From Pyronema omphalodes (Eukaryota > Ascomycota > Pezizomycetes > Pezizales > Pyronemataceae), in assembly GCA_024516155.1 (NCBI GenBank), contig JAJJXM010000041.1, positions 442,001-506,000 on the forward strand: a stretch of 64,000 bases of DNA, in the 5' to 3' direction. A program made the position numbers and the translations under genes. Below the pieces are notes generated by a model, which was not told the origin of the DNA, did no database searches, and saw nothing but the letters and a program-made list of their open reading frames with translations. Of the stretch, positions 47,801 to 60,561 are shown in pieces (position 1 is the stretch's first letter; every line of letters starts with the position of its first letter).

Positions 47801-50800
47801 CACGCTTTCTAATGGAACCAAAAAAGCGACTATGTACTCGTGCTAAAAAAACGCAGATCGTCTCCATAAGGCGAAGGCGCTTTACGGAAAGCGTAGATTT
47901 GATGGTGTGGGAAAACACCACGTGGAGATCTTATGCCCACCACCCACCATACCACCCACTATACAGACTGCGCTATAGACTGCGCTGTAAGGGAAGGGGG
48001 AAGGGGAAAGAGAAAAAAATGGGAAATATGGTGGGGAATATGCTGCATATGGCCTGGATATGGTGGATATGCAAAGTTGCAAAGTTGCAAAGTTGCAGAG
48101 TTGCAGAGTTGCAAACCACCACTACAACTACATACATAAGTCGTTTTCCGTGATCGCGATCGTACTTCGTGATCGTGCTTCGTACTTCATGCTTCATGCT
48201 TCGTGGGTCCGGAGTTGCCGTTGCCGTTGATTGTTGGGAATCATCTATTGAAATTACAGGAAAGGAAGTCCATGGAATAGAGAAAAAATAATTTTATTGA
48301 TTAATTTTTGCAAGCATACATAGTAAGTACGCAGTTGTTCCTCCGCCTTGTTTTTTTCATTACATACATACACCATACACCACTATACACCACTATACAC
48401 CACCATATACATACGACTGGGAGAATAAAAAAAAAACGAGAGGACTCGGACGAAGGATTTCTTATACCATACACCATACCATACAGACGGACGGAAAGGA
48501 AAGGAAAGGAAAGGAAAGGAAAACCTTTCTATCGGAATTGAAGACGGGACCAACTATCCTCACCATTTGGTTGCGTATACATATGTAACAGCTGCATGTA
48601 TGTATGTAAACTGACCTTTACCTTGGTTTATGGCCCTGTGAAATGCATACGTACAGTAAAGCCGACTTTGCGCATGTTTCACCATCGCAACGGTTCGCGA
48701 GTAGATCTGTAGTTCGGGATCTTTTAGGAGCTGAAAACATGAAACCTTGATCTCTGGGCTTGATTTATTCCTTCCCCCCTTCCTCCCTCCTTCCCTCCCT
48801 CCCTCCATTCCGGAGATGTCCGGGAATTTACAATGTCAAGACTCAAGGCAACGGTAACACCCGAATAAAAACTGCATTGATCCGACCGATGAACTCGGCG
48901 ATGTATCCCGACTGCACCATACTGCCAAGCTTTACAATACATATTGAAATGCCGAGAGACGCCGTCCGATTGCATACAGTTACAGAGTTGCTTTAGGGCC
49001 GATGGTTAAAATAAAATTAGACTCAGAAACTTAATTTTTCCCAGGTTTTCCAGGTTCCCAGTTCCCAGTTTTTCCGTTTGGAACTAGAGAAAGGATAAAG
49101 AAGGAGCGACTCGGCGAGGTCAAACGCGCGAACGAAACGAATGATGGAACGAACGCCGTCTATGGCAGCATCGATGGTGCTATACCACCATACATCGGAT
49201 CAGGTCCGGGGAACATGTTGCAAATCATAATTACTTGGCGGGGATTAGACTCATCCCTAAGATCTACTCTATGCTCATCCCTCAGTCATACCTTAATTGT
49301 GACTCTGAGACTCGTAATTGACCAATCAAGTCAGTGTCTAGTGTCGCTTTAGAATTTCTTCGGTAAAATGTTTCGGGAGATAGACATATCCATACATCTG
49401 TACCAAAGTTTTTCCAACTGAATGAAGCCTGACACACCCGATTGAATTTTCCTCCCCGTCATGCTATTGGTGGACAAAAAAATGAAAAGAAAACCCTAAA
49501 AAAAATCCTTGACAAAAAAAAAAAGAGTACAACAAGGTACTTTTTACAGGCATATATACTCAATTCTCTAGCGAAGGGATTATCCTGGGGATCACCGTTG
49601 AGCTTTTCGCAAAGCTTCACCGCATTCGTTCAACGGTCCTCTTGGAACATATACCTTGTCAAACTTACCTTGCCGTCGGACCTTGCGAGCTGAAACTTAT
49701 ACAGATGTAGATGTTCGCCATCGGCCATTGAGTTTCTATTTTTGGTTTCCTTGGCTAGCTTTAAAACGCATCACGAGAAATGGTGAATGCTACTAAAGCG
49801 TTACCGAGAAAGGATTTATTGCATGACAAAGCGACGTTAATGAAAGTAGGGTTAGACCAGGCTCTAGTACAGTTGCGTTGGTAATGCGCCGGCTCTGAGG
49901 CTCTGGGAGAATGGAGGCTAACTTGGAAGGGTATAGTATAATGGTTTGGTAATGCACCGGCTCTGAGGCTCTGGGAGAACGGAGGCTAACTTGGAAAGGG
50001 AAAGTGGAATATCGTGGGTTAAGTTGAGGCCCAGTCCAGCCAGCTCACCAGCTCACCAGCTCAGCCCCTCAGCCCCTCAGCCTCCTCAGCAACGGCCGAG
50101 CTAACAGCAGACTGCTCTACTCAACGTACCCCACAACGCGCGGCGACGCGGGATCTAAATGGTGGGGTGAGCTGGGTGGGGGGCGAACCACTGGGAACGA
50201 CTGGTCAGTGGTAAGCACAACACAAATGAGGAAGGGTCACAGGATCAAAAATTGTCAGGTTGTCATACCCCGTACATCCCATATCTGGAGGTACTTTCAC
50301 GGCAGTTTGATTCGTAATAATAAGGGTATGGGAATAAATGGATACAGACATTCCTTTGGTCCACGACTCCATAAATTTGGTCATCTGCCAAAGCTTTTTA
50401 TCCCGCTCGCTCGACGGGGAGCCCGGCTTCTCAGGGGATACCTACTACCGAGTATTCAACCTACATACAGACAACCGATCATTGTTTCTAAGCTCATTCG
50501 ACGAGATGGATGTCATGTGGGGTGCACCATGCCTCAACTCAAAGCCCTGCCTTGCGGGTTGCAGCTTGCAGAAGGGGGCGGAGGGGATGGAAGGAGAGGG
50601 GGATGAAGGGGAATACCCCACGTAATTTCTACGAAGCTGCAAGGCGAGAATAATGCAAGAAAATTATGCATAATCCGAGAAAGAAAGGAAGAAGGAAAGA
50701 ACCAAAAGAAAAAATCTATTTCGGACTCAGCTTTGCAAGTTCTGTAAGCTCTGCAAGTTTGAAGGAAGCAGATGAAGATGCATTTCACAAATTCCTATCC

Positions 50801-53800
50801 CAGGCGAACCATCACTACGTACATACCATACATGAAGAAACAGGTTTTCGGAAATGTTTTCGGATGAAGCTTGCAGCTGGAACTAAAATAAATTTCTACA
50901 GTATACATATACTACATACAGTAATCCTAAAAGAAACGAAGCTAAGGATGTTTTAGGAAGCATCGTGAAATCCCCTTGCTGCGTCAAACATCCCAATTGA
51001 GGATGTGGAAAAGGAAGAAGCATCGTGAACCAATTTCCCGCCCACGCTTCACGGCGCGCGCGCTGCAACCGCTGCACCTCGGTTCCGGGGTTGCGACGCG
51101 TGCGCCGGACAAAACGGTTTGGGGGAAGGAATTAGGATTCCCACGATCTTGAATCCCATGCTCTGGGGTGATAGTCTTTTTTGTGACCTCGGACAAGAAG
51201 ATCATCGTGAGATTTGTGAACTGCGGAAAAATTGGGAGCCAGGGCAATTAACGGAAACTCTACTGGACTCTATAGCCTAGGAGCCGGAGCTGAAGCTGGA
51301 GCCTGGAGCTATCAGCGGCCCGTTCCCGACAATTTGTTTTGTTGAAAAAAAACGGGGACCTAACAAAGAGTGGGGGCTCTGTTGAAAAAGGACTCATATT
51401 TGCAACCTCTACGCGCTTGACTTGGAAATATGTTATACTCCACCGAAAAATTGTTCGATAACGACAATTGCAGTATCTGGATGCGTCGAACATATGTTGG
51501 GATTTTATCGTTGTCTAATCTAGTGACTCGACTCGACATGAAACCGGAGCTTTCAAACACGCCTTCATGGTGCCTTTGGTCCTTCGCTACACACACTGAT
51601 GTATCATCTCACCATTACCATGCTCCAGTGAAGCGAAATCAACGCATTCTGCACTTTTAATATCAGCTTGCAGAATTTGTTGTTCGGATAAAATTTTCGT
51701 CACGGACTATTTTTATTTTTTTTATTTTTTTGATGAGGCTTTTGCGCTGGAAGTGAGTTTTAGCCCTTCGTATGGTAGCTGGTAATGGTCATAGTTGCCA
51801 GATGCTTTTTGAATACTTTAACGTTAATCATTTATGGCCGGTGGAAGTTTTACCCGCAACTTACGAAAAAAGATGATAAATCACAATTGCACTTTTTACC
51901 AAAGATCAATGGGCGTTTTGCACTTCGTACCCTTCGCTAGCTGGCATTTGTTTGCGACCAAGATTTCACGGGGCCCGTGAAGGCGGGGAGCGGGGATGAC
52001 GATGATGAGTGGAAGGGCCAAGATGGAAGGTTCCGTGCTGATGATGATGATGCGGTTGCAGTTGCAGTTGCATAGGCAGAATTGGATATGTTGATACATA
52101 TGTATGATAGGGAATTTCAGCACGGTTGACGGGTCATAAGCTCTCACATGATAATATCGGTTGGTTTAGAGGAATGATAGAGAATATGCAATGAAAAGAT
52201 AGACAACCACTTATCGTTGATGAAATTACGGATACAAATTCCATGCTTCGCTTCGGATAGAGGCTTGATAGGATATTCAACTTTCGGGAATTTGGGGATT
52301 CTGATGCCGCTTCTTAACTCGCCGGTGACGGCTGACGCGCTACTGTTGATTGTGTTGTTTTCTTCTTCTGCTGCTGCTGGATCCACAGCTGTCATCGTCC
52401 GCTCATCGTGATACACAGGTACAAACTAAACACATGACCCAGCAACGGCCTATGACCTTTGACATGCTCGATCCGTCAGCCCTGGTTCGCAATTCAATGG
52501 AAGTGTAATGAATTGTTTGTTAATGAGCTGAAGGGGATATGATCACCGAAATCAGAATAACGGAGGAGAGTGCTCAGTTATGTTGAATTTAAAATTCATC
52601 AGCTGTTATGAATGATGATGAAATCATAGGCGATTTCTGGATAAGTCTGCTGCTTCATATGATGATGATAATGGAGGTTTAACTACATCTGGGTAAGTAG
52701 TTATGAATGCATGTAGGGCTATATTGACTTCAACTCATCGCATGTGGGTCACAGAATATCAGCATATGTTTCAAAATTCCATTACCATCATCAGCCGTCA
52801 CAAAAACCCCTGATTATGATTACAATTTCAAAACAAATATGGTCACGTTTTAGTATCTTACCGAGGGATACTTTAAACCCCGTATTATGTTCAAAGCCAA
52901 CACACTTTCCAGTACCACAGCCCCAAATCTTCAACAAAACCCCACGCTTCATCCACGGCCTCGGTTAACACCCTGATGAAACCAGAATTGCGCATGCATC
53001 ACGATGTCTCACCGTACATTCCAATTCCAAAGCACAAAGTTCAAAACAAAATTAACTTCGATGAATCCCTCTTTTATAAGTATTTCCGCGTGACACTTCA
53101 AAAAAAATGAAAACCCCCTTACATTGTGTTCCTATATCTGATATTTCGTCCTACAACCACAATTCTATCAATCTATAAATGTATTAAACTTGATCGTCAC
53201 GGGCTGAGAATAAAAAAGTATCAATGTATCACGATTCACCAAACGAAAAAAAGATTAGATACCCTTGATAGTCCCAGCCACGACATAACACGGGAGATCG
53301 GCTTTCCTAATGTATGGTTTATCAAATACTTCGGGTTTTGGCAGTGTACAGCGGAAATTTTACGGTTACGTACTTGATCCGCTTCATGTGTAGATTCATA
53401 AGCGGGTAACCGTGGGGTGACGGGAGCCGGGAGTCAGGAGTCAGGACTGGGACTTCAGCTCATGAAACTAGATAGGACAATGGGAGCAACCTGTAAAGTC
53501 CAAGCTGAATATCATTGTATTATCTTATGTCAAAAGGTCTGAGGAGCTCGAGGAACTCAGGGACCCGTTGGAAGACTAGAGAAGAAGTTTGTTGGCGAAA
53601 CATATATCCCCCCCCCCCACCACCACTAAGGGAACCTGCTGAAGAAAGAATATTGGTCATTCGGGTAAAAGATCGTCGTCGTTTGTCGCCGGTATGCTGA
53701 TTGTACAGATCGAGATTTGGAGATCTTGGTACTAGTGTTACGGCTTCCCCACGTTGCCGGAGCCTAGTCAAGAGGCGAGTGATCAGCATATGTATCTTTG

Positions 53801-55964
53801 TTTTGAGTAACACGAGACCTAGTACACTGTACAGCTGGCAGTTAAATTCTATTATACAGGTGTGGCTGAAACTTGATGAAAATTCTAAAGTAACAGGAAT
53901 TAGGTTGATATGATGCATGGAAGTGGCTCATGAGTCCAACATGTCCGGATGATCTTAATATGAACGGAAAAATCCGTACATAGTTATACTTACTTCTACC
54001 GGGTAGCCGTCGGAATTGGTACGGGTTCAACTGCCACCGGTGATATCGTATCCCAAATTCTTCATGAACCAGTTTTAAAATGCAGAGAATGGGCGCTTAA
54101 GCAAGTTTCAAAGAGATAGACGCTGAATGTAGAATCCGTTATTCTCCGCGTTTGTGACTTCCTCTCATAGCTTCTGGTTGGAAATTGACATCGGTACATA
54201 TTGAGCTGCTACCGGTGAAGAATGAGATATAATCTTGGATTCCCGATGTTTCAGGAACCGGTGCACAGTCCAAGAGCCAACACATTCTGCTGATCATCGT
54301 ATGGAGAACCCCATATTCTCCGCGGCTCCAACTGCATCTCTAGTCCTCTCTAGACATCTAATATCTGTATTTGTATCTGTATCTGCATCTGACGTTCCTA
54401 TGAGCATCTACATCGGGATCGAATTGCTTTCACCGCCTTCCCCAGTGATCTACAATGCTTTCGATATTCTGGATAACCATTTATCCGCACAGAGAATCCT
54501 GAATAGATGAATTCGAGTGGTGGATGAAGTTCCCGATCAAATTCCGTATCTGTAGCCCAAGAATCTTCCAAAAGTTTTCTTCTGCACGAGTCTATGAAAC
54601 CTGAAATCTTTCAACAGCAAGATGTCCAACTAGTCAAGCTGTATGTCTCAGCGCACGGCTACCATTAATTCGCATCTGCCATCTTTTTGAAAACTATACA
54701 TGCATACATACATCTATAGGACGAACTCTTTATCCACCATCATTAAGAAATCTTATATGACATTATACATATATCAATTTTTATCCCAACCAAGTCCCAC
54801 CCCAACCGCTAATCACGTCGCATCAGACCGAGTCTGACCGCATATAGACAAGAAACCCGTAGGTGTACATATACCGGTATACATAGCTCCAAGTCCTTCC
54901 CCCATCTATATCGCGGATCTTAATAGAAATATAGAATCGGACTGAGATACAGATATATTACTAGTTAGCTATAAGGGAGATATGTAAGTAAGAGGTAAGA
55001 TTCAGACCGACCCACCCACCCACATACACACATATATATATATATACAACTACATATTCACCGTTTCGCACAGACCGATATCAAAGTTTGAGCCTTGCTT
55101 GCTTAGATGGACAGTTGTGTTCATTAGCTTCTATGTATGGGAAACCAGATCTAGGGTTCCGTGGAGTTCCATTGGTTCGCTGAAGGAATTGCATACCCCG
55201 GATTTCTCCAAGATTGTGAATACTAATTAGGAGATCCCGTGTTGAACTACAGATGCCAGAACTAATGGAAGATCATCTGTGGGTTGCCTCTAAGGGCGGG
55301 TATCTGAGACATGTGGAAACGATTAGTATCGATTTGGTTGGTTTGGCGGTGAGAGGAATGGAGTATGATATTGGTTATGTAGTCATGGGGTTGTGTTGAT
55401 AATCGTGGGAGATGCAGAATTGGAAATCTCCACGGGGGTTGAAACCTAAAGGCATGCATTGTTTGTCACTCGGAGTGTTTTGACTGCCTTGGTGCACCAT
55501 CCATTTTATATTATAGAGAAAGCGATGAGTAAGACTAAATGGTGCATTAGTAGTCTTTTGTACCCCATAGGCGTGAGTTAATCGGCGGAATACCTGGAGC
55601 GCCTGCTTAAGCCGTAACTAGTGATAATTCATGAACGACCTGTAAACGCGAACCTGAAATGCATGTGTAGCTTATTATTTGTTTTTCGTTAATCGTTAGT
55701 TAACCAACGAAAAAAAAAAAACGCTGTTTGATGTCGATACTCAGATAAGATAAGACACGTAGTTAAAGTTTCTGAGTTCTCTAGTTTACAAAACAAAGCC
55801 CCATTCCTTCGTGAGGAGATCATGGTGCCTGTTCTTTTTCCGCTGTATCTTCTTAAACTTATTCTATGATATCTGCCATAATGATGATCCAAAAATCTGA
55901 CATGGAAACCCCCCCCCCCCCCCCCCACCTCCATCGTATAAGACTATAGCATAACAATCAAATA
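41851..55964. other. gene-poor region, right part
   Basis: About 14 kb without a gene I can support. The palindrome TACATATGTA occurs six times between 42562 and 52104. A CpG-rich island at 44900-45215 keeps both strands open (97 aa minus; 64 aa plus from a GTG) but has no recognised domain. A 53-bp block is directly repeated at 49878-49930 and 49946-49998. GTTGCAAA units occur at 48072-48115 and GGAAA units at 48495-48520. A 90-aa minus frame at 52144-52416 has reasonable composition but no homology I know. Poly-C runs occur at 53608-53618 and 55909-55926. Confidence 0.45.
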
Positions 55965-56344
55965 AGACAGACGTGAGGGGAAACCCTTTATTTTACAAGC
56001 TCTATAGCCCGAGCTGGGAACACTACTCATATATGGGCATTAAGAATGCAAAGATCCAAAAAGGATGGGGGATGTATCAGCAGATAATAAATACCGTGCG
56101 GCATGAAGCAATATGGCTCTATCCAAAAGCCCCCCGTTGGCCATTACCCATTACCCGTTCTGTGTACTCAATACAAGTGGTGGTAACTTCAATCCATATC
56201 CAAAAAGCTAAAATATAACCCCCCCCCCCCCCAAATTCCCCTACCCTTCTTAAATCTTTGCATTCTTAATGCCCATGTATGAGTACTCTTCCCAGCTCGG
56301 GCTATAGAGCTTGTAAAATAAAGGCCCCCCTCTCACTTCTGTCT
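55965..56344. mobile_element. 380-bp MITE with long inverted repeats and TA target site
   Basis: The two arms (about 55965-56075 and 56233-56344) are inverted copies starting AGACAGAMGTGAG and sharing TTTATTTTACAAGCTCTATA, GCCCGAGCTGGGAA and GGGCATTAAGAATGCAAAGA. TA dinucleotides flank both ends (55963-55964 and 56345-56346), as expected for a Tc1/mariner-type (or similar) miniature element. A C14 run (56219-56232) lies next to the right arm. There is no coding capacity for a transposase. The arms can fold into a long hairpin if transcribed. Confidence 0.85.
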
Positions 56345-57640
56345 TACTTGACGTTATGCTGCAGTCTTGTAGGATGGAGGTAGGGGTTTTTCCATGTCGG
56401 ATTTTTGAACCATTGGGGGGAGAATCAAGAGATATTACAGTTGAATATTCTTTCATTCATATTAGAATTAGAACAAGCTAGCTATGAAGGAAAACCTCAC
56501 TCTCTCTATGTGAGGGAGTGGAGCGGGGTTGCTTGGTTTGAAGAATGGCTATTGATTGTGCAAGTGATAGTGGGAGATGCATAATATCCAAAATCTGAAA
56601 TCAACTAGATTCGCATAGATTCGCATATATACTACCAATTAATCATCTGCAGTACATTGAGAATATCAGTATTCTGTGGCTATTTCCCATACAAAACAGT
56701 ACAGGAAATGTGTCGAAGGTCACGAGGGAAGATCGAGAGAATGAGAAACGTGGAGGTGGATGCAGCGTATATTGATGAGCGTGTGGAGCAACCAAAGGTG
56801 CGAGCAAGCGAGTACAAACAAGCAAGACCGTCATTCATCCTCCACCTAGGCGCTAAGGCCTTAGGCAAACTACAACAAAATGAACCTGAAACGTACGCGC
56901 CAGAAATTAAACAAAGGACCATTTGCTCTTTGGGTTCTCTGACAACAGGATAGAGTCTTTTTGAAGGATAAGTATAACCTTCGTCAAGTAGAGAATCATG
57001 AGATTGATACTCAAGGGATAGAAGTTTGAACTTCGAACTTTGGATGGATCTTGAATGGATATTAGATGGAAACTAAGCGGTAATTGAACGCTTGATATTC
57101 GCTATCTTACATAGGATAAATCAAGCAGCATTGGCGGCCATCTCTATATAATATACTTCAGTCACTGATAGATTTGGCACACTACACATAGGAGTAGAGT
57201 TCAGTACTGTATAGGAAAATTCCATCTTCCGATGCAAGTTTCGTTCAGCTTCAAAGAAAATAGCTGAAAAAATCTTTCCACAACCCAGCACTGTAATTCG
57301 TCATGGAATTCAAAACTAGACCCGTACAAGATCCCTTCTCAAAACGTCACAAGCCATGAACGATGACCAGTGTATGGACTTTCGATAAAGTATTTACGGC
57401 TTAGAATAGCTAGGTACAGCATCCAGTCTCGCGGTAATGGTGGTAAGGGTTACTTAGGTATACACCCCTCTGTCTTAGGGGGGGGGGGGGTCACTTGGCT
57501 CCCGGGTGGAATTTTAATTGACTTAACATACAGTACCACGAGCCAGCTTTTCCAGTCCCAAAAAATGATATTCCGATAATGCAACACGCTGCCATGAGTA
57601 ATTAGCCAAAGTCACATAACTATATATATATATATATATA

Positions 57641-58201
57641 TCGGAAATTATGCAGGATGCCCCCCAAAAAAGGCGAAATTTGCAATATACCCCCGTCTAT
57701 GCAGGATGCCCCTCGCTTAGGTAGAGCTCACCCGCCCATATTGAATACAGCGCCTACAGCGGGCTACAGTTTTTTCATGTGTGTTTTTTTTTTTCCTCAC
57801 TTGCAGGTAAAGATTTTGATTCCACTTCTTGATATTATCCTCAACCACAACAACAATAGAGCGCACCAATTCTCTGACTACCAGCATCGATTCTAACGCA
57901 GCTGACCCGATCTCTCGACATGCACTACACCTTGGAGATGATTTTCCCACCTTTTGCGAGTTTAAACTGGCTATCCACAAATGGGCCGTAGATATGCGGT
58001 TTGATATTCGCTTTGCAAAGTTAAAGGCGCAGAAGTGGATTCAAAATATTTATCTGCAAGCAAGGAAAAAAAACATGTGTGAAAAATTTGGCGCCCAGCG
58101 CTGAAGGCGGGTGTTCACTACCTAAGCGAGGGGCATCCTGCATAGACGGGGGTATATTGCAAATTTCGCCTTTTTTGGGGGGCATCCTGCATAATTTCCG
58201 A
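57641..58201. mobile_element. 561-bp Mutator-like element with captured transposase-N-terminus fragment
   Basis: Inverted repeats of about 190 bp begin TCGGAAATTATGCAGGATGC. The outer ~80 bp are nearly perfect (57641-57722 and 58118-58201) and the inner part is diverged (to about 57826 and 58016). The element sits inside a TA microsatellite, so the target duplication cannot be read. Between the arms a frame (57829-58104) encodes LGDDFPTFCEFKLAIHKWAV and DMRFDIRFAKLKAQK. This resembles the N-terminal DNA-binding part of MuDR/FAR1-type transposases (F-x-x-F-x-E-F-x-x-A-I-x-x-W-A). Long inverted repeats fit Mutator-like elements. The catalytic domain is absent, so it is non-autonomous. Confidence 0.8.
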
Positions 58202-59007
58202 TATATATATATATCATGTATATATGGTAGGACCTATGCCAAGTCAGTAAGTACCTCTAATCTCCAGCTAATCATTGGTATATATAGTGTACTGAAAACA
58301 CATAAAATTCGATTTAATCAAATCAAATATTCCAGAGCTAGTGAGCTGGTCTAATAATAATGGCAAAAGATCACGATATGAGTACATATGTGTATAGACT
58401 ATCAACGCCTTGACTCCCCCGCGCCTCCGTTTCTACTTGTCAATACTGTCTTATTACGAGAACTGTGGCTGTTTGATTGCTTTGTTTATCCATAAAATAT
58501 CATCTTGAATATCCTTAATTACAAATGGCTTACTTAGAACACGTACTTGGAGTCTTGCAGAGTGCATTAACTACGAGCCACGGCGCACCCTATACTTAAT
58601 TCGCATATATAGCAATAGTAATAGCAATAGGATAATCACAACTTCAGAGGATGGGAGTTCAGTCTACAGCGACTCGGAAATTTTGATTCTACGGTCTTAA
58701 TCTTTTGGGATAGCAGCGTTTTCCTTATTCTATGTATGATCGTAGATGTTTAATCCTGTCGTTGCCCTGTATGTTGTCGAGTATATATTACCACGGTGTT
58801 CCGGGATTAAGGTATAGTATAGTCTCTCACGGTGTTTTGTTTTGGTCAAAGTTCATACGAGTGTTTCCATTTCATACCGTTGGTCAGGCGTAGGTATTTA
58901 GTCACAGAACAGCGTATTTATCATAAATTTTCTCTCCAAATTCACCAATACTCAACAGTGAAACAGTATATATTGTCAGACATATCGTCACCCAGCAGAC
59001 AGGCACT
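58202..59007. other. 3' spacer, no gene recognised
   Basis: Short frames only (up to 85 aa). AT-rich sequence with a TA repeat at the left end left over from the element insertion site. It is the 3' flank of the minus-strand gene ending at 59008. Confidence 0.5.
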
Positions 59008-60483
59008 TCAAGGAGTATCCGTCGGCCACGGCAAAACCGTCCTTCCAGAAGGCGGCGTAGCATCACGACCACTCATAAGAGCAAAGTAGAGCTCCTCGGG
59101 CGACTGGACCTCCCTGCTCGCTCTAACCGCCTCAACGCACTCCCTCACCGCCGCCTTCATTCTAACGACACTACTCAACAGCACTAACAAATCTGTCAAT
59201 CTCTCAACCTTGGATGGGACCGTCTGTATGCGCTCCCGCTTGAGAACGCACGTGTATCCCTTGAAATGGTACATCCTCCAGACCTCGAGCGTAAGCCCTG
59301 CCGCGACAACGCCGACTACCTGCTTCCCGCCGCGCTGCACCACCCGTCCCAACATATCGCGCATCGCCCGCACAAGCTTGTGCGAGTCGCCCAGCCATTT
59401 GGTCGACGTCACGCCGCCCTGGAACGTGCTCGCGATCTCCATGCAAAAGAACTCAAGCGAGTCGTCTTCAACGCTGCGGAGGATGCCGTCGAGACGGGAG
59501 CCGTTCTTGGCGCGGCCGGTCGGGTCGGTGCGGGTGCGGTTTTTGCGGAGGGAGGTGGCGCGGCACACCGAGTCGGCGCTGGGAACGGTGAGCAAGGGAG
59601 CGCAGGGTTGGAACTGGGGTTATGGTCACCTTTCGAAGGTCATGTCCGGAAGGGAAAGGAAGCATTGGTCGATAATGGGCGACCAGATGTAGGAGGCGTA
59701 CCAGTTTTCGAGGTGGCTGCGACCCAGTGGCTGGCCGGGAGTATCAAAGAGAACAAGAAATGAGCGAATCACGTTGTCTGCCCACGCCGAATCAAAGTGT
59801 AGCTCCCGATTGTAGGGGATTCCCTCGGGACGATAGCTGGTGGTCTCCAACACATTCCGCAGGTCCTCGACGGTTTTCACTGAATGGAACCGCATCAACG
59901 AGCGGCCGAAGTGTTCGCTGGGACTGGGCAGCGGGGGAACAGCAGCCTTGATCTCGTTCCACTCCGAAGTAGTGAACCAGCTCTCCATCGTGGAATTGTC
60001 GAGATCAATGATCCAGCCCCTCCGCAACAAGGAAACGGTGGACTTGTCCTGCGGCAATTTGGGATTGTTCTTGTATAGTACGTCTTCAACTATGGTGCCA
60101 TCCTCTAGCTTCCATACCCGGTCTTTCTCAAAGCCATGATACACATCATCCACTCCAAACGCAACCGTACCCTCCTCTTCATCCTCTTCATATTCGGAAT
60201 TCTGAGAGGACTCCAGTTCCGACTCTGGTTGCTCTGTAAGCAGAGAACTTACACGCTCTCGAGAAACCGCAGTCTTACTAGCTGGTGTATGATCAACCGC
60301 AGGACCAGCTGTTTGGTCACGATGAACTGCAGGATTAACCGGTTGTGTGACATTGGTTGAGATCTCTTGGCTGTGGATGGTGGAATTTTGAAAAAGAGTT
60401 CCATTTACAGTTGTAACCACTGCTGGAGCAGCTGGGGCACTGGCAGTCGATGAAGAGGTTTGGGTTTTAAGCCATTGCTTCAT
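59008..60483 (-). CDS. protein with PD-(D/E)XK-like C-terminal domain, function unknown
   Basis: Exons 60483-59630 and 59578-59008 join across a 51-nt GT-AG intron (GTGACC..CTCACC..CCCAG) into 474 aa. The N-terminal 110 residues are Ser/Thr/Gln-rich and then acidic (EYEEDEEEG). The ordered part begins near 112 with GVDDVYHGF and includes WIIDLDNSTMESW, DSAWADNVIRSFLVLFD and LENWYASYIWSPIIDQCF. The second exon has a GSRLDGILR (D315) strand, LEFFCMEIAS (E327, E332), TSTKWLGDSHKLVRAMRDML (K345), then a VVGVVAAGLTLEVWRMYHFKGYTCVLKR beta-rich stretch. D..E..K spacing and the strand-helix order recall restriction-endonuclease-like folds found in a widespread family of fungal proteins of unknown role. 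The fold assignment is inference; catalysis is unproven. A GC-rich tandem array lies just upstream of its start. Confidence 0.75.
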
Positions 60484-60561
60484 ATAAGCATAATCGGAAT
60501 CTTTGGTCTATAACTACACATGAGAAATTAACGTTTCAACTGAAGCCCCCGGGTTATTCAC

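Noticed and set aside
47731..48153. 140-aa plus frame
   Set aside because: Crosses a GTTGCAAA repeat and shows no domain.
50338..50625. 95-aa plus frame
   Set aside because: No domain; neighbouring frames overlap with similar length, so chance openness is likely.
52144..52416. 90-aa minus frame with plausible composition
   Set aside because: No family recognised, no intron or promoter support; kept only as a note in the spacer entry.
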